Assembly: GCA_012512265.1 (NCBI GenBank)
Contig: JAAZEM010000069.1
Location: 1-64,000 of the forward strand
Origin: Armatimonadota bacterium
GTDB lineage: Bacteria > Armatimonadota > JAAZEB01
Direction: 5' to 3'
Length of the DNA: 64,000 nucleotides
This document shows, piece after piece, positions 27,631-37,289 of this stretch. Both the position numbers and the translations under genes were made by a program. Within the stretch, counting starts at the first letter, position 1, and each line of letters begins with the position of its first letter. The notes below the pieces were generated by a model. That model was not told where the DNA came from and did not search any database. It saw nothing but the letters and a program-made list of their open reading frames with translations.

Positions 27631-28800
27631 ATGGAAGCTCTTTGTCTTGCGCTCGCGCTGTGCTGGGGTGCGGCGGCCGGTATGCCGCCGGAGGGGATCA
27701 TGGAGCAGGAGGCGGCTCGCGTGGCGCGCGCTTTCCTTGGGGATCCAACGATAGCGCTGCCGAAGCCGCGTATGGTGGGGCCCGGGGATGACCTGTCGTT
27801 CTCCTATGAGCTGCCGGATGGCCGTACGGTGGCGGTGAACCGGAGCACTGGGCGGGTCGAGTGGTACTATGACCGTAGCGCGGAGCTCGACCAGCGACCG
27901 GCCGTCCTGGTCTCGGAGGCGGATACGGAGCGAGAGATCCGGCGCTTCGCGCAAGAGCACTATCCCGATGTGCTAGAGCGGCACCTGGTGGTTAGAGCCA
28001 ACTCCAGCGGTAAGAATGTGTGGGTCATATATATCGAGCGCATTCCCGAGAACGGGGCGCTGAACCGTATGGGCAGCCTGCTCATCGAGGCAAACCGCAC
28101 AACGGGTCGGGTAGCCAGTGTCTTGTACAAGTACCGGCCCTTACCCCCGGAAGCGAGGCGCAAGCCGAACGTCTCACGCGAGGCTGCTATTGACACGGCC
28201 ATAGGAGCGACACAGTTCCTGCGTGTGTATGGCCGCCCCGAGGTAGAACTGGCGTGGACCAGGCCCATATTTGCAGACGGTCCGGCACTGGTGTGGGCGG
28301 TGTCGTTCAAGGGCTACCTCGGTCGCAACCGCGCGAACAGCGTCACGGTGTGGGTGGATGCGCTCAAGGGGGGCGTCGTTGGCGAGCCTGCCTATGGCGT
28401 GGCTTACTTCGTGGCGGAGGAGAACCAGTGTGTACTCCATCAGGACTGGGGGATGCTCCCAGCGATTCCCATTGTGGTGCTGACGCTGCGCCCGCGCGTT
28501 GACGAGGGCAAGCTATGGATGCCTGTGCGCTTTGCCGAGTTGTTCGACCTGAAGGTGGCGTTGGAGGGCGATACGGTATCGCTTTCTGGGAAAGACGGCG
28601 AGTGCGTTATCTTGGCCCGCCTGCCGGTGCGCCGCTGGGAGGAAGAGGAGTATCTGCCGGCGGAGGAGATGCTGAAGGCGGTTGAAAAGCAGGTGTGGGA
28701 GGTCAAGGCGGACGTGGCGCATGCATCGTTGCTAGTTGGCGTGCACAGCGCGAAGCCGCTGGAGCGCGCGCTGGCCCTGAAGCTGGGAAGGCGGCCGTAG
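27631..28800 (+). CDS. Secreted protein of unknown function, PepSY-like repeats and C-terminal copper-amine-oxidase-N-like domain (tentative)
   Basis: Signal peptide MEALCLALALCWGAAAG; VNRSTGRVEWYYD / IEANRTTGRVASVLYKY repeats; LWMPVRFAELFDLKVALEGDTVSLSG resembles copper amine oxidase N-terminal repeats. Confidence 0.6.
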   Translation: MEALCLALALCWGAAAGMPPEGIMEQEAARVARAFLGDPTIALPKPRMVGPGDDLSFSYELPDGRTVAVNRSTGRVEWYYDRSAELDQRPAVLVSEADTEREIRRFAQEHYPDVLERHLVVRANSSGKNVWVIYIERIPENGALNRMGSLLIEANRTTGRVASVLYKYRPLPPEARRKPNVSREAAIDTAIGATQFLRVYGRPEVELAWTRPIFADGPALVWAVSFKGYLGRNRANSVTVWVDALKGGVVGEPAYGVAYFVAEENQCVLHQDWGMLPAIPIVVLTLRPRVDEGKLWMPVRFAELFDLKVALEGDTVSLSGKDGECVILARLPVRRWEEEEYLPAEEMLKAVEKQVWEVKADVAHASLLVGVHSAKPLERALALKLGRRP

Positions 28801-29036
28801 GAGCGCGTCTTCGTGCCCGGCAGCGCCAGCGCCGACAAGATCCGGGGGCAGGCAACCGCATGAGATCCCCCTGCGATACCGGAAGGATCCGCTGGGCCGG
28901 ACGCCTGGCGAGCAGGCGCGAAGGAATGGGGAAGCCGGCGGGCGAACCCCGGAGGGAGAACGCAAGCGTGCCGGACGCAACGCGGTTCAACGCGCGGGTC
29001 TGGGCGCATGATAGCGGTCCTGGAGGGTGATCTGAG

Positions 29037-30122
29037 ATGAAGAAGGTGCGTATCGGCGTGCTGGGCGTGGGCCGGGGCGCGGGGTTGGCGAGGTCGGCGC
29101 GGCTGGCTCCAAGCGTGGAGCTCGCGGCGCTGTGCGACATGAGTGAAGAGCGCCTGGCAAAGGCCTCCGCCACGATGGGCGTGCAGACGACCTACACCTC
29201 CTACGAGGCAATGCTCGATTCGGACGTGGATGCGGTGCTGGTGGCGTCACCGATGCCGCTGCACGTGAAGCACGCGGTGCAGGCGCTGCGCGCGGGCAAG
29301 CACGTGCTCTCGGAGGTGACGGCGGCGACGAGCATCGAAGAGTGCTGGGAGCTGTTCGAGGCGGTCCGCGATTCCGGGCTGAAATACATGCTGGCGGAGA
29401 ACTACTGCTACATGCGGCCTTGGAGCATCGTGCTCAACATGGTCCGCGCCGGCCTCTTCGGCGAGCTTTACTATGGCGAGTCGGACCAGCTTCAGGATTT
29501 CGCGTCGCGCCTGCCGCATCCCGACACGGTGGCCAACTGGCGCACGTCGGAGCTGGCGATGCGCAAGGGGCACCAGTACATCACCCATGACCTGGGCCCG
29601 CTCTACCAGGCGTTTGGTGAGCGGGTGCGCCAGGTTGTCTGCCTTGGCTCGGGGCAGCACCACGTCTCGTGGGCGAAGGCGGATGACACGTGCGTGGTCC
29701 TGTGCGAGACGGAGAGCGGCAAGCTGATCCGGATTCGCCTCGATTTCTTCTCCCGGCGGCCGAACAACTACGAGTATTACGGGCTGCAAGGGACGAAAGC
29801 GTGTTATGAGGCGCCACGCACCCCTGAGGAACCTCACCGGATCCACGTGGAGGGGCAGACGCCGCCGGGAACCTGGCAGAACCTCTGGGAGTACGACCAG
29901 TATCTATCGGAGGGGTGGAAGAAGATGCCGGCGGACGCAATCAACGACCATTACGACGGGGGCGCGCCTCTGATGCTGGAGGATTTCGCGCGCTGCATCC
30001 TGGATGACACGCGCCCACCTATCGACGTGGTCGATGCCCTGAACATGACTGCGCCCGGCCTGATGTCGGAGATCTCCCGCGAGCGCGGCGGCGTTCCGGT
30101 GGAGGTGCCGGAGTTCAAGTAG
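29037..30122 (+). CDS. Gfo/Idh/MocA family oxidoreductase
   Basis: MKKVRIGVLGVGRGAGLARSARLAPSVELAALCDMSEERLAKAS...AVQALRAGKHVLSEVTAATSIEECWEL. Confidence 0.92.
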   Translation: MKKVRIGVLGVGRGAGLARSARLAPSVELAALCDMSEERLAKASATMGVQTTYTSYEAMLDSDVDAVLVASPMPLHVKHAVQALRAGKHVLSEVTAATSIEECWELFEAVRDSGLKYMLAENYCYMRPWSIVLNMVRAGLFGELYYGESDQLQDFASRLPHPDTVANWRTSELAMRKGHQYITHDLGPLYQAFGERVRQVVCLGSGQHHVSWAKADDTCVVLCETESGKLIRIRLDFFSRRPNNYEYYGLQGTKACYEAPRTPEEPHRIHVEGQTPPGTWQNLWEYDQYLSEGWKKMPADAINDHYDGGAPLMLEDFARCILDDTRPPIDVVDALNMTAPGLMSEISRERGGVPVEVPEFK

Positions 30123-31957
30123 TGCACCTGCAGTACACACCCTACGTCTTTCCCTATGTCTTCACAGGGCTGCTACTGGTACCCATGGTCCATGTGGCGT
30201 GGCGGCGCCGGCAGAGGCCCGGCGCCGTCGCGCTTGTGGTGACGATGGTCGCCGTCATCGGATGGTGTGCCGGAAATACCCTGGAGATTGCGAGTGTCGA
30301 GCTCGGCGCGAAGCTCCTCTGGGCGAACATCGAGTACATCGGGATTGTCACTATTCCGACCGCCTGGTGGGCTTTCGCGGTCTACTACTCGGGTCAAGAG
30401 AACTGGTTCACCCCGCGGCGTTGGGTGGGCCTCTTGGTGGTGCCCGCCGTGACCCTCATCCTGGTGTGGACGAACGACTGGCACGGGCTGATGCGCCAGG
30501 GTGTCTTCCTGGATACCTCCGGGCCGTTTTCCACCGTCGGGAAAAGGTACGGGCCCTGGTTTTGGCTGTGGGTTGCCTACACGTACACGCTGCTGTTTTT
30601 GAGCACGCTTCTTCTCGGGCGAGCCCTTGCGGGGGAGTTTCATCTCTACCGTGGCCAATCGGTGGCGATGGGCTGCGCCATCTTCTTTCCCTGGTTTGCC
30701 AACTTCCTCTATGTGATGGAGTTGAGCCCCCTCCCCAAGATGGACCCGACGCCGATCGCGTTTGGATGCTCGGGGCTGGTGTGGACGTGGGCGCTCTCTC
30801 GCTACCGACTGATGGACATTGTCCCCATCGCCCGCGACGCGGTCCTGGAGAACATGTGCGATGGGGTCGTGGTCCTGGATACCTCGAACTACGTCGTGGA
30901 CCTGAACCCGGCGGCGCGCTCCCTCCTGGATGCCGAGGATGGTGCGATCGGGCGGAAGGCCGAGGAGGTGCTGGGTGCCTGCCATGAGCTGCTCGGGTGC
31001 CTGGAGAGCGCGGAGGAGAAACGCCTGGAGGTGCGAGTGGGTGAGGCGCCGAAAGAGAGGCGGTGCGACACGCTGGTCTCCCCGCTCCTGGACCGTCGCG
31101 GGCACCTGCGCGGGCGGCTGGTCGTACTCCGCGACATCACCGAGATCCGCCGGGCTCAGGGGGAGCGCCGGCGCCTGGATGCGCGGGTGCAGCAAGCGCA
31201 GCGCCTGGAGAGCCTGGGGGTTCTGGCGGCGGGAGTGGCGCACACCTTCAACAACCTGCTCGTGGGCATCCTCGGCAACTCCAACCTGGCGCTGATGTAC
31301 CTCCCGGAGGATTCACCGGCGCGCGAGCACCTTCAGCAGCTGGAGAAGGCCGCCCAACAGGCGGCGGAGATCACCCGCCAGATGCTGGCCTACTCCGGCA
31401 AAGGCCACTTTGTCATCAGCCACGTCCATCTCACGCGCCTGGCTCGCGAGATGGCGCCCCTGCTCGAAGCGGTCCTCGGCCCGGAGGTGAATATCCGCTA
31501 TGAGCTCGATCCGGAGGCGCCCGAGATCCGGGCTGATGAGGGCCAGATGCGCCAGATCCTTTTCAACCTGGTCACGAACGCCTCAGAGGCACTGCAGGAG
31601 ACCGGGGGCACCATCCTCGTGAGCACTGGCGCCATGCAGGTGGATAGGAGCCTGCTCTCAGAGACCTTCCCCGGCGACCGGCTTCCAGAAGGGCGCTATG
31701 CCTTCCTCCGGGTGAGCGATAACGGGTGCGGCATGGATGCGGCGATGCAGACGCGGATCTTCGAGCCGTTCTTTACCACGAAGTTCGCGAGCCGAGGCCT
31801 GGGCCTGGCTGCCGTCCTGGGCATCGTGCGTGGTCACGGAGGCACCATCCGCGTTGAGAGCCAGCCCGGCAAGGGGAGCAGCTTCCTCATCCTGCTCCCC
31901 TCAGCCTCCTCACAGGAGATACCCCCTCGTGACGAGCGCGACGAACCGCCCGGGTAG
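30122..31957 (+). CDS. Sensor histidine kinase: N-terminal 7TM region, PAS, HisKA, HATPase
   Basis: N-terminal TM segments; PAS LDTSNYVVDLNPAARSLL; ESLGVLAAGVAHTFNNLLVGILGNSNLAL; HATPase NLVTNASEAL...DNGCGMDAAMQTRIFEPFFTTKFASRGLGLAAVLGIVRGHGG. Confidence 0.92.
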   Translation: MHLQYTPYVFPYVFTGLLLVPMVHVAWRRRQRPGAVALVVTMVAVIGWCAGNTLEIASVELGAKLLWANIEYIGIVTIPTAWWAFAVYYSGQENWFTPRRWVGLLVVPAVTLILVWTNDWHGLMRQGVFLDTSGPFSTVGKRYGPWFWLWVAYTYTLLFLSTLLLGRALAGEFHLYRGQSVAMGCAIFFPWFANFLYVMELSPLPKMDPTPIAFGCSGLVWTWALSRYRLMDIVPIARDAVLENMCDGVVVLDTSNYVVDLNPAARSLLDAEDGAIGRKAEEVLGACHELLGCLESAEEKRLEVRVGEAPKERRCDTLVSPLLDRRGHLRGRLVVLRDITEIRRAQGERRRLDARVQQAQRLESLGVLAAGVAHTFNNLLVGILGNSNLALMYLPEDSPAREHLQQLEKAAQQAAEITRQMLAYSGKGHFVISHVHLTRLAREMAPLLEAVLGPEVNIRYELDPEAPEIRADEGQMRQILFNLVTNASEALQETGGTILVSTGAMQVDRSLLSETFPGDRLPEGRYAFLRVSDNGCGMDAAMQTRIFEPFFTTKFASRGLGLAAVLGIVRGHGGTIRVESQPGKGSSFLILLPSASSQEIPPRDERDEPPG

Positions 31958-32046
31958 CCTCCGGGCTCCTGGAGCGCGGTGGCCGGCAGGAGTTGGCCCG
32001 CGAGGGACGAACTCACCCTGGGAGTAATGGGAAGGAGTCCCTCAAC

Positions 32047-34014
32047 ATGGTGCTCTCATCTCTCGCGCGGAGGGCGCGCGCGATTTCGCAGGCGTCGCTC
32101 GCGTCTCTCCCCTCGCCGGAAGCATGGTCGGCATCCCTGGCCGCGCGCCGCCAGCAGTGGCTGGAGATGCTGGGGCTTTTTCCCCTGCCAGAGCGAACGC
32201 CACTCAACGCGGAAGTGACCGGCGTTCTGGAGCGGGGGGACTATGTGGTGGAGAAGCTCCACTTTCAGTGTCTGCCTGGCGCCTACGTGGTGGGCAATCT
32301 CTATCGGCCGGCGCATGTTCAGGGGCGGCTGCCCGCCGTACTCTACCTGTGCGGGCACACGAAGGGGAAGGTGAACCCCACCTACCAGGCCAACCCCCGG
32401 TGGTTTGGTCAGCATGGCTATGTCGCCCTCGTGCTCGACCCAATCCAGCTCGGCGAGTCGCAGGGGATGCACCACGGCACCTATCATTGCGGGCGCTGGG
32501 ACTGGTATAGCCGGGGCTACGCACCCGCGGGCACCGAGGTGTGGAATGCTATGCGCGCCCTGGACTACCTCGCCAGCCGTCCGGATGTGGATCCAGAGCG
32601 CATGGGCGTGACCGGCCTGAGTGGCGGCGGTGCGATGTCGTGGTTCCTGGGCGCCGCCGACGAGCGCGTCCGCGTGGTGGTTCCGGTGTGCCAGACGGGA
32701 AGTATCGAGCATCTGGTGAGCGACCGCGCCGTGGATGGCCACTGCGATTGCGCGTTCTGGATCAACACCTACGGCTGGTGCACGCCCGACCTGGGCGCGC
32801 TGATCGCGCCGCGCGCCCTCCTAGTTGCCTCGGGGACCGAGGATGTGCTCTGGCGGCCGTACGCCTTCCGCGATGTGCTCCACCGCATTCGCCACCTCTA
32901 CCAGGCGCTCGGGGTTCCGGAGAAGGTTGAGCTCGTGGAGGATCTCTCGCCGCATGGCTACACCCCGAAACTGCGCAAGGCGATCTTCGAGTGGTTCAAC
33001 CGCTACCTGAAGGGCGACACAGCGCCCGTCGAGGATGACGTCACCGACTTTGTGGAGCCGGAGGAGAACCTCCTCGTTTTCGGGGGGCGCATCCCGGCGG
33101 ACGACCGCATGCGGGTGATAGACACCCTCCTGGGGGGCGCGAGAGCGCGGAAGGCAGAGCCGCGAAGCCAGACGGTTGCGGGGGGAGATTCCGGTTCGTC
33201 ACGCGCGCCGGCCGCCGCCTCCCCATCCACCGACCCGGGCGTCTCGCCGCTGGTCCGATTGCGCGAGGTCTCCTTCCGGCAGATCCCGGATCGAGTGGAG
33301 CCGGTGGTGCGCGACGTGCGCGCCGATGGCTCGCTGGGCACTCATGCCTTGCGGACCTACGTCTTCGACACGGCGGATGGCCTGACGCTGCAGGCACGCG
33401 CCGCGGTTCCAACGGACGGCAGGGAAGGGAGCGCGATGGTGGTCTTCGCCCTCGACGCGGCTGCTCGCTCTCCTTTCATGGCCGGGCATTCCTGTCGGCC
33501 TCCTCTGCCCGCCGATATGGCCTGGGGCGCGGTCGAGGTGCGCGGCACGGGCGGAACCTCGCTGGGGGAGGGCCTCCTGTGGACGGTGCGCCGCTCCTAT
33601 CCCCTCATCGGGTGTACCCTCCCAGAGCGCCAGACGTATGATCTCCTCTGCGGCTTGGCGGCGCTGCGCCGGGAAGCCCAGGCTCACTCCATCGCGCTCT
33701 ACGGCAAGGGATGGACCGCGGTCCTGGCCCTCTACGCGGCGCTCCTCGACCCGGAAGTGAGCGAAGTGATCCTCGAAGCCCCGCCCGAGACGCACGAGGA
33801 TCCGAAGGCGCCCGAGTTCCTCAACATCCTGAGCGTCGGTGACCTTCCGGAGAATCTGGCGCTGATGCACCCGCGCCCGGTGACCTTCGTGGGCGCAATG
33901 CCCCCGGCCTACGAGCGCGTGCGCCAGGTCTACATCGATCGTGAGACCCCAACGCGCTTTCGCGTTCTCGAAAGCATGGCCGAGTGGCGGCCGGCGGAAG
34001 AGGGACCGCGCTGA
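32047..34014 (+). CDS. Alpha/beta hydrolase (acetyl-xylan-esterase-like) with long second domain
   Basis: Nucleophile elbow MGVTGLSGGGAMSWFLGAADERV; LIAPRALLVASGTEDVLWRP; HGYTP. Confidence 0.85.
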   Translation: MVLSSLARRARAISQASLASLPSPEAWSASLAARRQQWLEMLGLFPLPERTPLNAEVTGVLERGDYVVEKLHFQCLPGAYVVGNLYRPAHVQGRLPAVLYLCGHTKGKVNPTYQANPRWFGQHGYVALVLDPIQLGESQGMHHGTYHCGRWDWYSRGYAPAGTEVWNAMRALDYLASRPDVDPERMGVTGLSGGGAMSWFLGAADERVRVVVPVCQTGSIEHLVSDRAVDGHCDCAFWINTYGWCTPDLGALIAPRALLVASGTEDVLWRPYAFRDVLHRIRHLYQALGVPEKVELVEDLSPHGYTPKLRKAIFEWFNRYLKGDTAPVEDDVTDFVEPEENLLVFGGRIPADDRMRVIDTLLGGARARKAEPRSQTVAGGDSGSSRAPAAASPSTDPGVSPLVRLREVSFRQIPDRVEPVVRDVRADGSLGTHALRTYVFDTADGLTLQARAAVPTDGREGSAMVVFALDAAARSPFMAGHSCRPPLPADMAWGAVEVRGTGGTSLGEGLLWTVRRSYPLIGCTLPERQTYDLLCGLAALRREAQAHSIALYGKGWTAVLALYAALLDPEVSEVILEAPPETHEDPKAPEFLNILSVGDLPENLALMHPRPVTFVGAMPPAYERVRQVYIDRETPTRFRVLESMAEWRPAEEGPR

Positions 34015-34015
34015 G

Positions 34016-34753
34016 ATGAAGATCACGATCATCGGCCAGTCGACTTGCATTCCCGATCAAGAGCGCGAGACCGCCTGCTCGCTGATCGACGGCAAGCACC
34101 TGGTGGATACCGGGTGGTGCAGCGCCCAGGCGATGCGCCCGTATGGCTTCGACCCGCTGGCGCTGGAGAGCATCCTGCTGACGCACCTGCACCAGGACCA
34201 CTATCTCGGCCTGCCTGCGCTCCTCTTCCATCACGGCCTGCGCGGGCGCGGGGAGCGCCCGCCCCTGCAGATTGCCGGCCCGAGAGAGTACCTGGAGTCG
34301 GTGGTCGGCGCGGCACTGGAGTTTCTCCAGGTCGAGCGCTTCCCGGAGATCACGCCGAACCTCACGCTGTTGCCACTCTCGTCGGGGGAACGCTTCACGC
34401 TGGATGACCTGACGGTGGAGACGTTCGGCGCGCGGCATGTCTCCGGGCACAACCGGCACGAGCCGACGCTCGCCTATCGCTTCACGAACGCGGCGGGGAA
34501 GAGCGTCGTCTTTTCAGGCGATACGCACCCACATCCGCCGCTCGCGGAGTTCGCGCGGGGGGCCGCGGTGCTGATCCATGACGGGGCGCACACGCCCGCG
34601 CGCGAGGCGGCCGCCATCGCGCGTGATGCCGGAGTCGGCCGGCTCCTGCTCACCCACTATCGCGAGGAGGATGGCCCGACGCTCCTCCAGGAGGCGCGCG
34701 AGGTGTTCAGTGATACCGATCTGGCCGAGGAAGGAATGACGCTGCTGATCTGA
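34016..34753 (+). CDS. MBL-fold metallohydrolase (RNase Z-like)
   Basis: ILLTHLHQDHYLGLPALLFHHGLRGR (HXHXDH-type variant), VFSGDT, LLLTHY. Confidence 0.9.
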   Translation: MKITIIGQSTCIPDQERETACSLIDGKHLVDTGWCSAQAMRPYGFDPLALESILLTHLHQDHYLGLPALLFHHGLRGRGERPPLQIAGPREYLESVVGAALEFLQVERFPEITPNLTLLPLSSGERFTLDDLTVETFGARHVSGHNRHEPTLAYRFTNAAGKSVVFSGDTHPHPPLAEFARGAAVLIHDGAHTPAREAAAIARDAGVGRLLLTHYREEDGPTLLQEAREVFSDTDLAEEGMTLLI

Positions 34754-34877
34754 GGCACGGTGTGCTCATAGAGAACCGGGAGAGGGGCAGGTCGCGGAGG
34801 AGCGCGGGCCCATCCTCCTCGCCGCGCTGGTCTACGCGTCGCTGCTTCCATCGGAACACTGCGGGAGGGAGTGGAAG

Positions 34878-35927
34878 ATGAGCGATGACACGATCCGCAT
34901 CGGCATCGTGGGCGCGGGAGCGAACACGCGCGCCCGGCATATTCCCCTGCTGCAGCGCATCTCGGGAGTGCGCCTGATGGCCGTGTGCAACCGCCGGCCG
35001 GAATCGACCCGGCGGGTTGCCCAGGAGTTCGGGATTCCTCTCACCTTCGAGCGTTGGGAAGAGCTCGTCAGCTCGCCGGAGGTGGATGCGGTCGTCATCG
35101 GCACCTGGCCCTATCTTCACTGCGCGGTGACCGTGGCGGCGCTGGAGGCGGGGAAGCACGTCCTATGCGAGGCGCGCATGGCGATGAACGCCGCGGAGGC
35201 GCACCGCATGCTGGAGGCGTCGCGCGCCCATCCGGACCTCGTGGCGCAGGTGGTGCCCGCGCCGATGAGCCTGCGCGTGGATCCGACGGTGCGCCGGCTT
35301 TTGGACGAGGGCTACCTGGGCGAGTTGCTCGTCGCGAACGTCCGGGGCGTGACTGGCGCGTTTGTCGATCCGGAAGCCCCGCTGCACTGGCGTCAGGATA
35401 TCCGCCTCAGCGGGCTGAACGCGCTCACGATGGGGATTTGGCACGAGATCCTGATGCGCTGGGTGGGGAATGCTTCGCGCGTCCTAGCCCGGCGCCGCGT
35501 CTTCGTGCCGGAGCGCACCGATCCGGAGACCGGCCTGCGCCGGGTGGTCTGCGTGCCCGACCACATCGACATCATCGCCGACCTGGAGTGCGGTGCTCAG
35601 GCTACCTACCAGTTTAGCTCCGTTCTCGGCCTGGGCGGCGGCTCCGGCATCGCGCTCTATGGCACCGAGGGCACCCTGGTGTTCGACGGCGACAACGACC
35701 GCCTCCTGGGCGGCCGCCGCGGCGACCAGGAGCTCGCCGAGATTCCTATCGCCCCCGAAGAGGAGGGGCGGTGGCGTGTGGAAGAAGAGTTCATCGGCGC
35801 GATTCGCGGCGAAGTGCCGGTGCGCCTGACCACTTTCGAGGATGGCGTGGCCTACATGGAGTTTACCGAGGCGGTTGCGCGCAGCGCGGAGCAGGGCCGG
35901 GCCATCCGCCTGCCGCTGGAGGAGTGA
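34878..35927 (+). CDS. Gfo/Idh/MocA family oxidoreductase
   Basis: IRIGIVGAGANTRARHIPLLQRISGVRLMAVCNRRPESTRRVAQEFG...ALEAGKHVLCEARMAMNAAEAHRML. Confidence 0.92.
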   Translation: MSDDTIRIGIVGAGANTRARHIPLLQRISGVRLMAVCNRRPESTRRVAQEFGIPLTFERWEELVSSPEVDAVVIGTWPYLHCAVTVAALEAGKHVLCEARMAMNAAEAHRMLEASRAHPDLVAQVVPAPMSLRVDPTVRRLLDEGYLGELLVANVRGVTGAFVDPEAPLHWRQDIRLSGLNALTMGIWHEILMRWVGNASRVLARRRVFVPERTDPETGLRRVVCVPDHIDIIADLECGAQATYQFSSVLGLGGGSGIALYGTEGTLVFDGDNDRLLGGRRGDQELAEIPIAPEEEGRWRVEEEFIGAIRGEVPVRLTTFEDGVAYMEFTEAVARSAEQGRAIRLPLEE

Positions 35928-35930
35928 ACG

Positions 35931-37208
35931 GTGGATCTGCTTAAGGTTGCTGGCCGCGCAGAGGCGCTGGCCGATGAGACGATCGCGCTCGCGCAGGCGC
36001 TCGTGCGCGCCAACACGGTGAATCCCTACTCGGGCGACCCCACGTGGGGGAACGAGGCGAACGGTCAGGCGATTCTGGAGCCCGTGCTGCGCGACCTAGG
36101 CGCGCGGATCGAGCGCTTCGATTGCCCGCCCGATGTCTACCAGCGCGCCGGGGTGCTCGGGCCAAAGAACCGAGAGTTCGCCGGCCGGCCCAACCTCCAG
36201 GCGGAGATGGTTTTCAGCGAGAGCGGGCCGCGCGTGGTCCTCCAGGCACACATGGACACCGTGGGCATCTCGGATATGACGATCGAGCCCTTCTCAGGGG
36301 ATGTGCGCGATGGCCGGCTTTATGGCCGGGGCAGCAGCGATTGCAAGGGCGGGATCGCCGCGACGGTGGCCGTCCTGCGCGTGCTGCACGAGCTGCGGGG
36401 CCAGCTGCGCGGCTCTGTTGTATTCCAGAGCGTGGTGGATGAGGAGTGCAATGGCGGGGGTGCCGGCGCGATCGCATGCTGCCTGCGCGGCCTGAAGGCC
36501 GACCTGGGGATCGTCACGGATGGCACCGGACCTTTTGTCACTCGCGGCTACTCCGGCGTGCTCACCGTCGAGATCACCGTCCCCGGGGTCAGCGGGCATG
36601 CCGCGCGCCCGGACGGCGTGAGCGCGATAGAGAAGGCGCTGGTGGTGAAGGAAGCGCTGGACGCCTTCAAGCGCGACCGCGAGAGCACCCGCAGGCACGC
36701 CGCGGTGAACCTGGGGATCCTGCGTGCTGGCATCCACCCCGCGGTGATCCCGGGCGAGGCGTTCCTGGCGCTCAACATGAGCTATCCGATCGCCGACGCT
36801 CGCGCGGCGGAGGAAGCGGGGGCCGGCTTTGGCGGCGCGCCGATTCGCGCCGATTTCGAGCGTCGCATCCGCGAGCGCGAGAGCCAGGATCCCTTCCTCG
36901 CCACGCATCCCTCGCGGATCGAGTGGGTGAAGGATCTGATTCCATTCGAGACGCCGGCGGATCACCCGCTGGTGACCGGCCTGGCCGAGACGCACCGCGC
37001 GGTGCTGGGGGAGGAGCCATCCATGGAGGTGAACCCCGCCTGGAGCGACGGCTGCTACCTGCCGGCGCTTTGCGGGATTCCGACGGTGGCCTATGGCGCC
37101 GGCGTGCCCGGCAAGGCGCACTCCGCGGATGAGTATGGCGAGGTGGAGCGGATCATCAACTGCTCGCGCGTTCTTTCGGCCTACCTGTACCGGGTGCTGG
37201 CGGCGTAA
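35931..37208 (+). CDS. M20 family metallopeptidase (ArgE/DapE/CPG2-like)
   Basis: LQAHMDTVGISDMTIEPFSGDVRDGRLYGRGSSDCKGGIAATVAVLRVLHEL...VVDEECNGGGAGAIACCL. Confidence 0.94.
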   Translation: MDLLKVAGRAEALADETIALAQALVRANTVNPYSGDPTWGNEANGQAILEPVLRDLGARIERFDCPPDVYQRAGVLGPKNREFAGRPNLQAEMVFSESGPRVVLQAHMDTVGISDMTIEPFSGDVRDGRLYGRGSSDCKGGIAATVAVLRVLHELRGQLRGSVVFQSVVDEECNGGGAGAIACCLRGLKADLGIVTDGTGPFVTRGYSGVLTVEITVPGVSGHAARPDGVSAIEKALVVKEALDAFKRDRESTRRHAAVNLGILRAGIHPAVIPGEAFLALNMSYPIADARAAEEAGAGFGGAPIRADFERRIRERESQDPFLATHPSRIEWVKDLIPFETPADHPLVTGLAETHRAVLGEEPSMEVNPAWSDGCYLPALCGIPTVAYGAGVPGKAHSADEYGEVERIINCSRVLSAYLYRVLAA

Positions 37209-37289
37209 CCGCGCGGCACCAGCCGGTGCCGGGGCTCGCGGCTTGCGCGGGCCCCGGACCAATCACGCCTTCCGCATGCGGGCGGCGGG

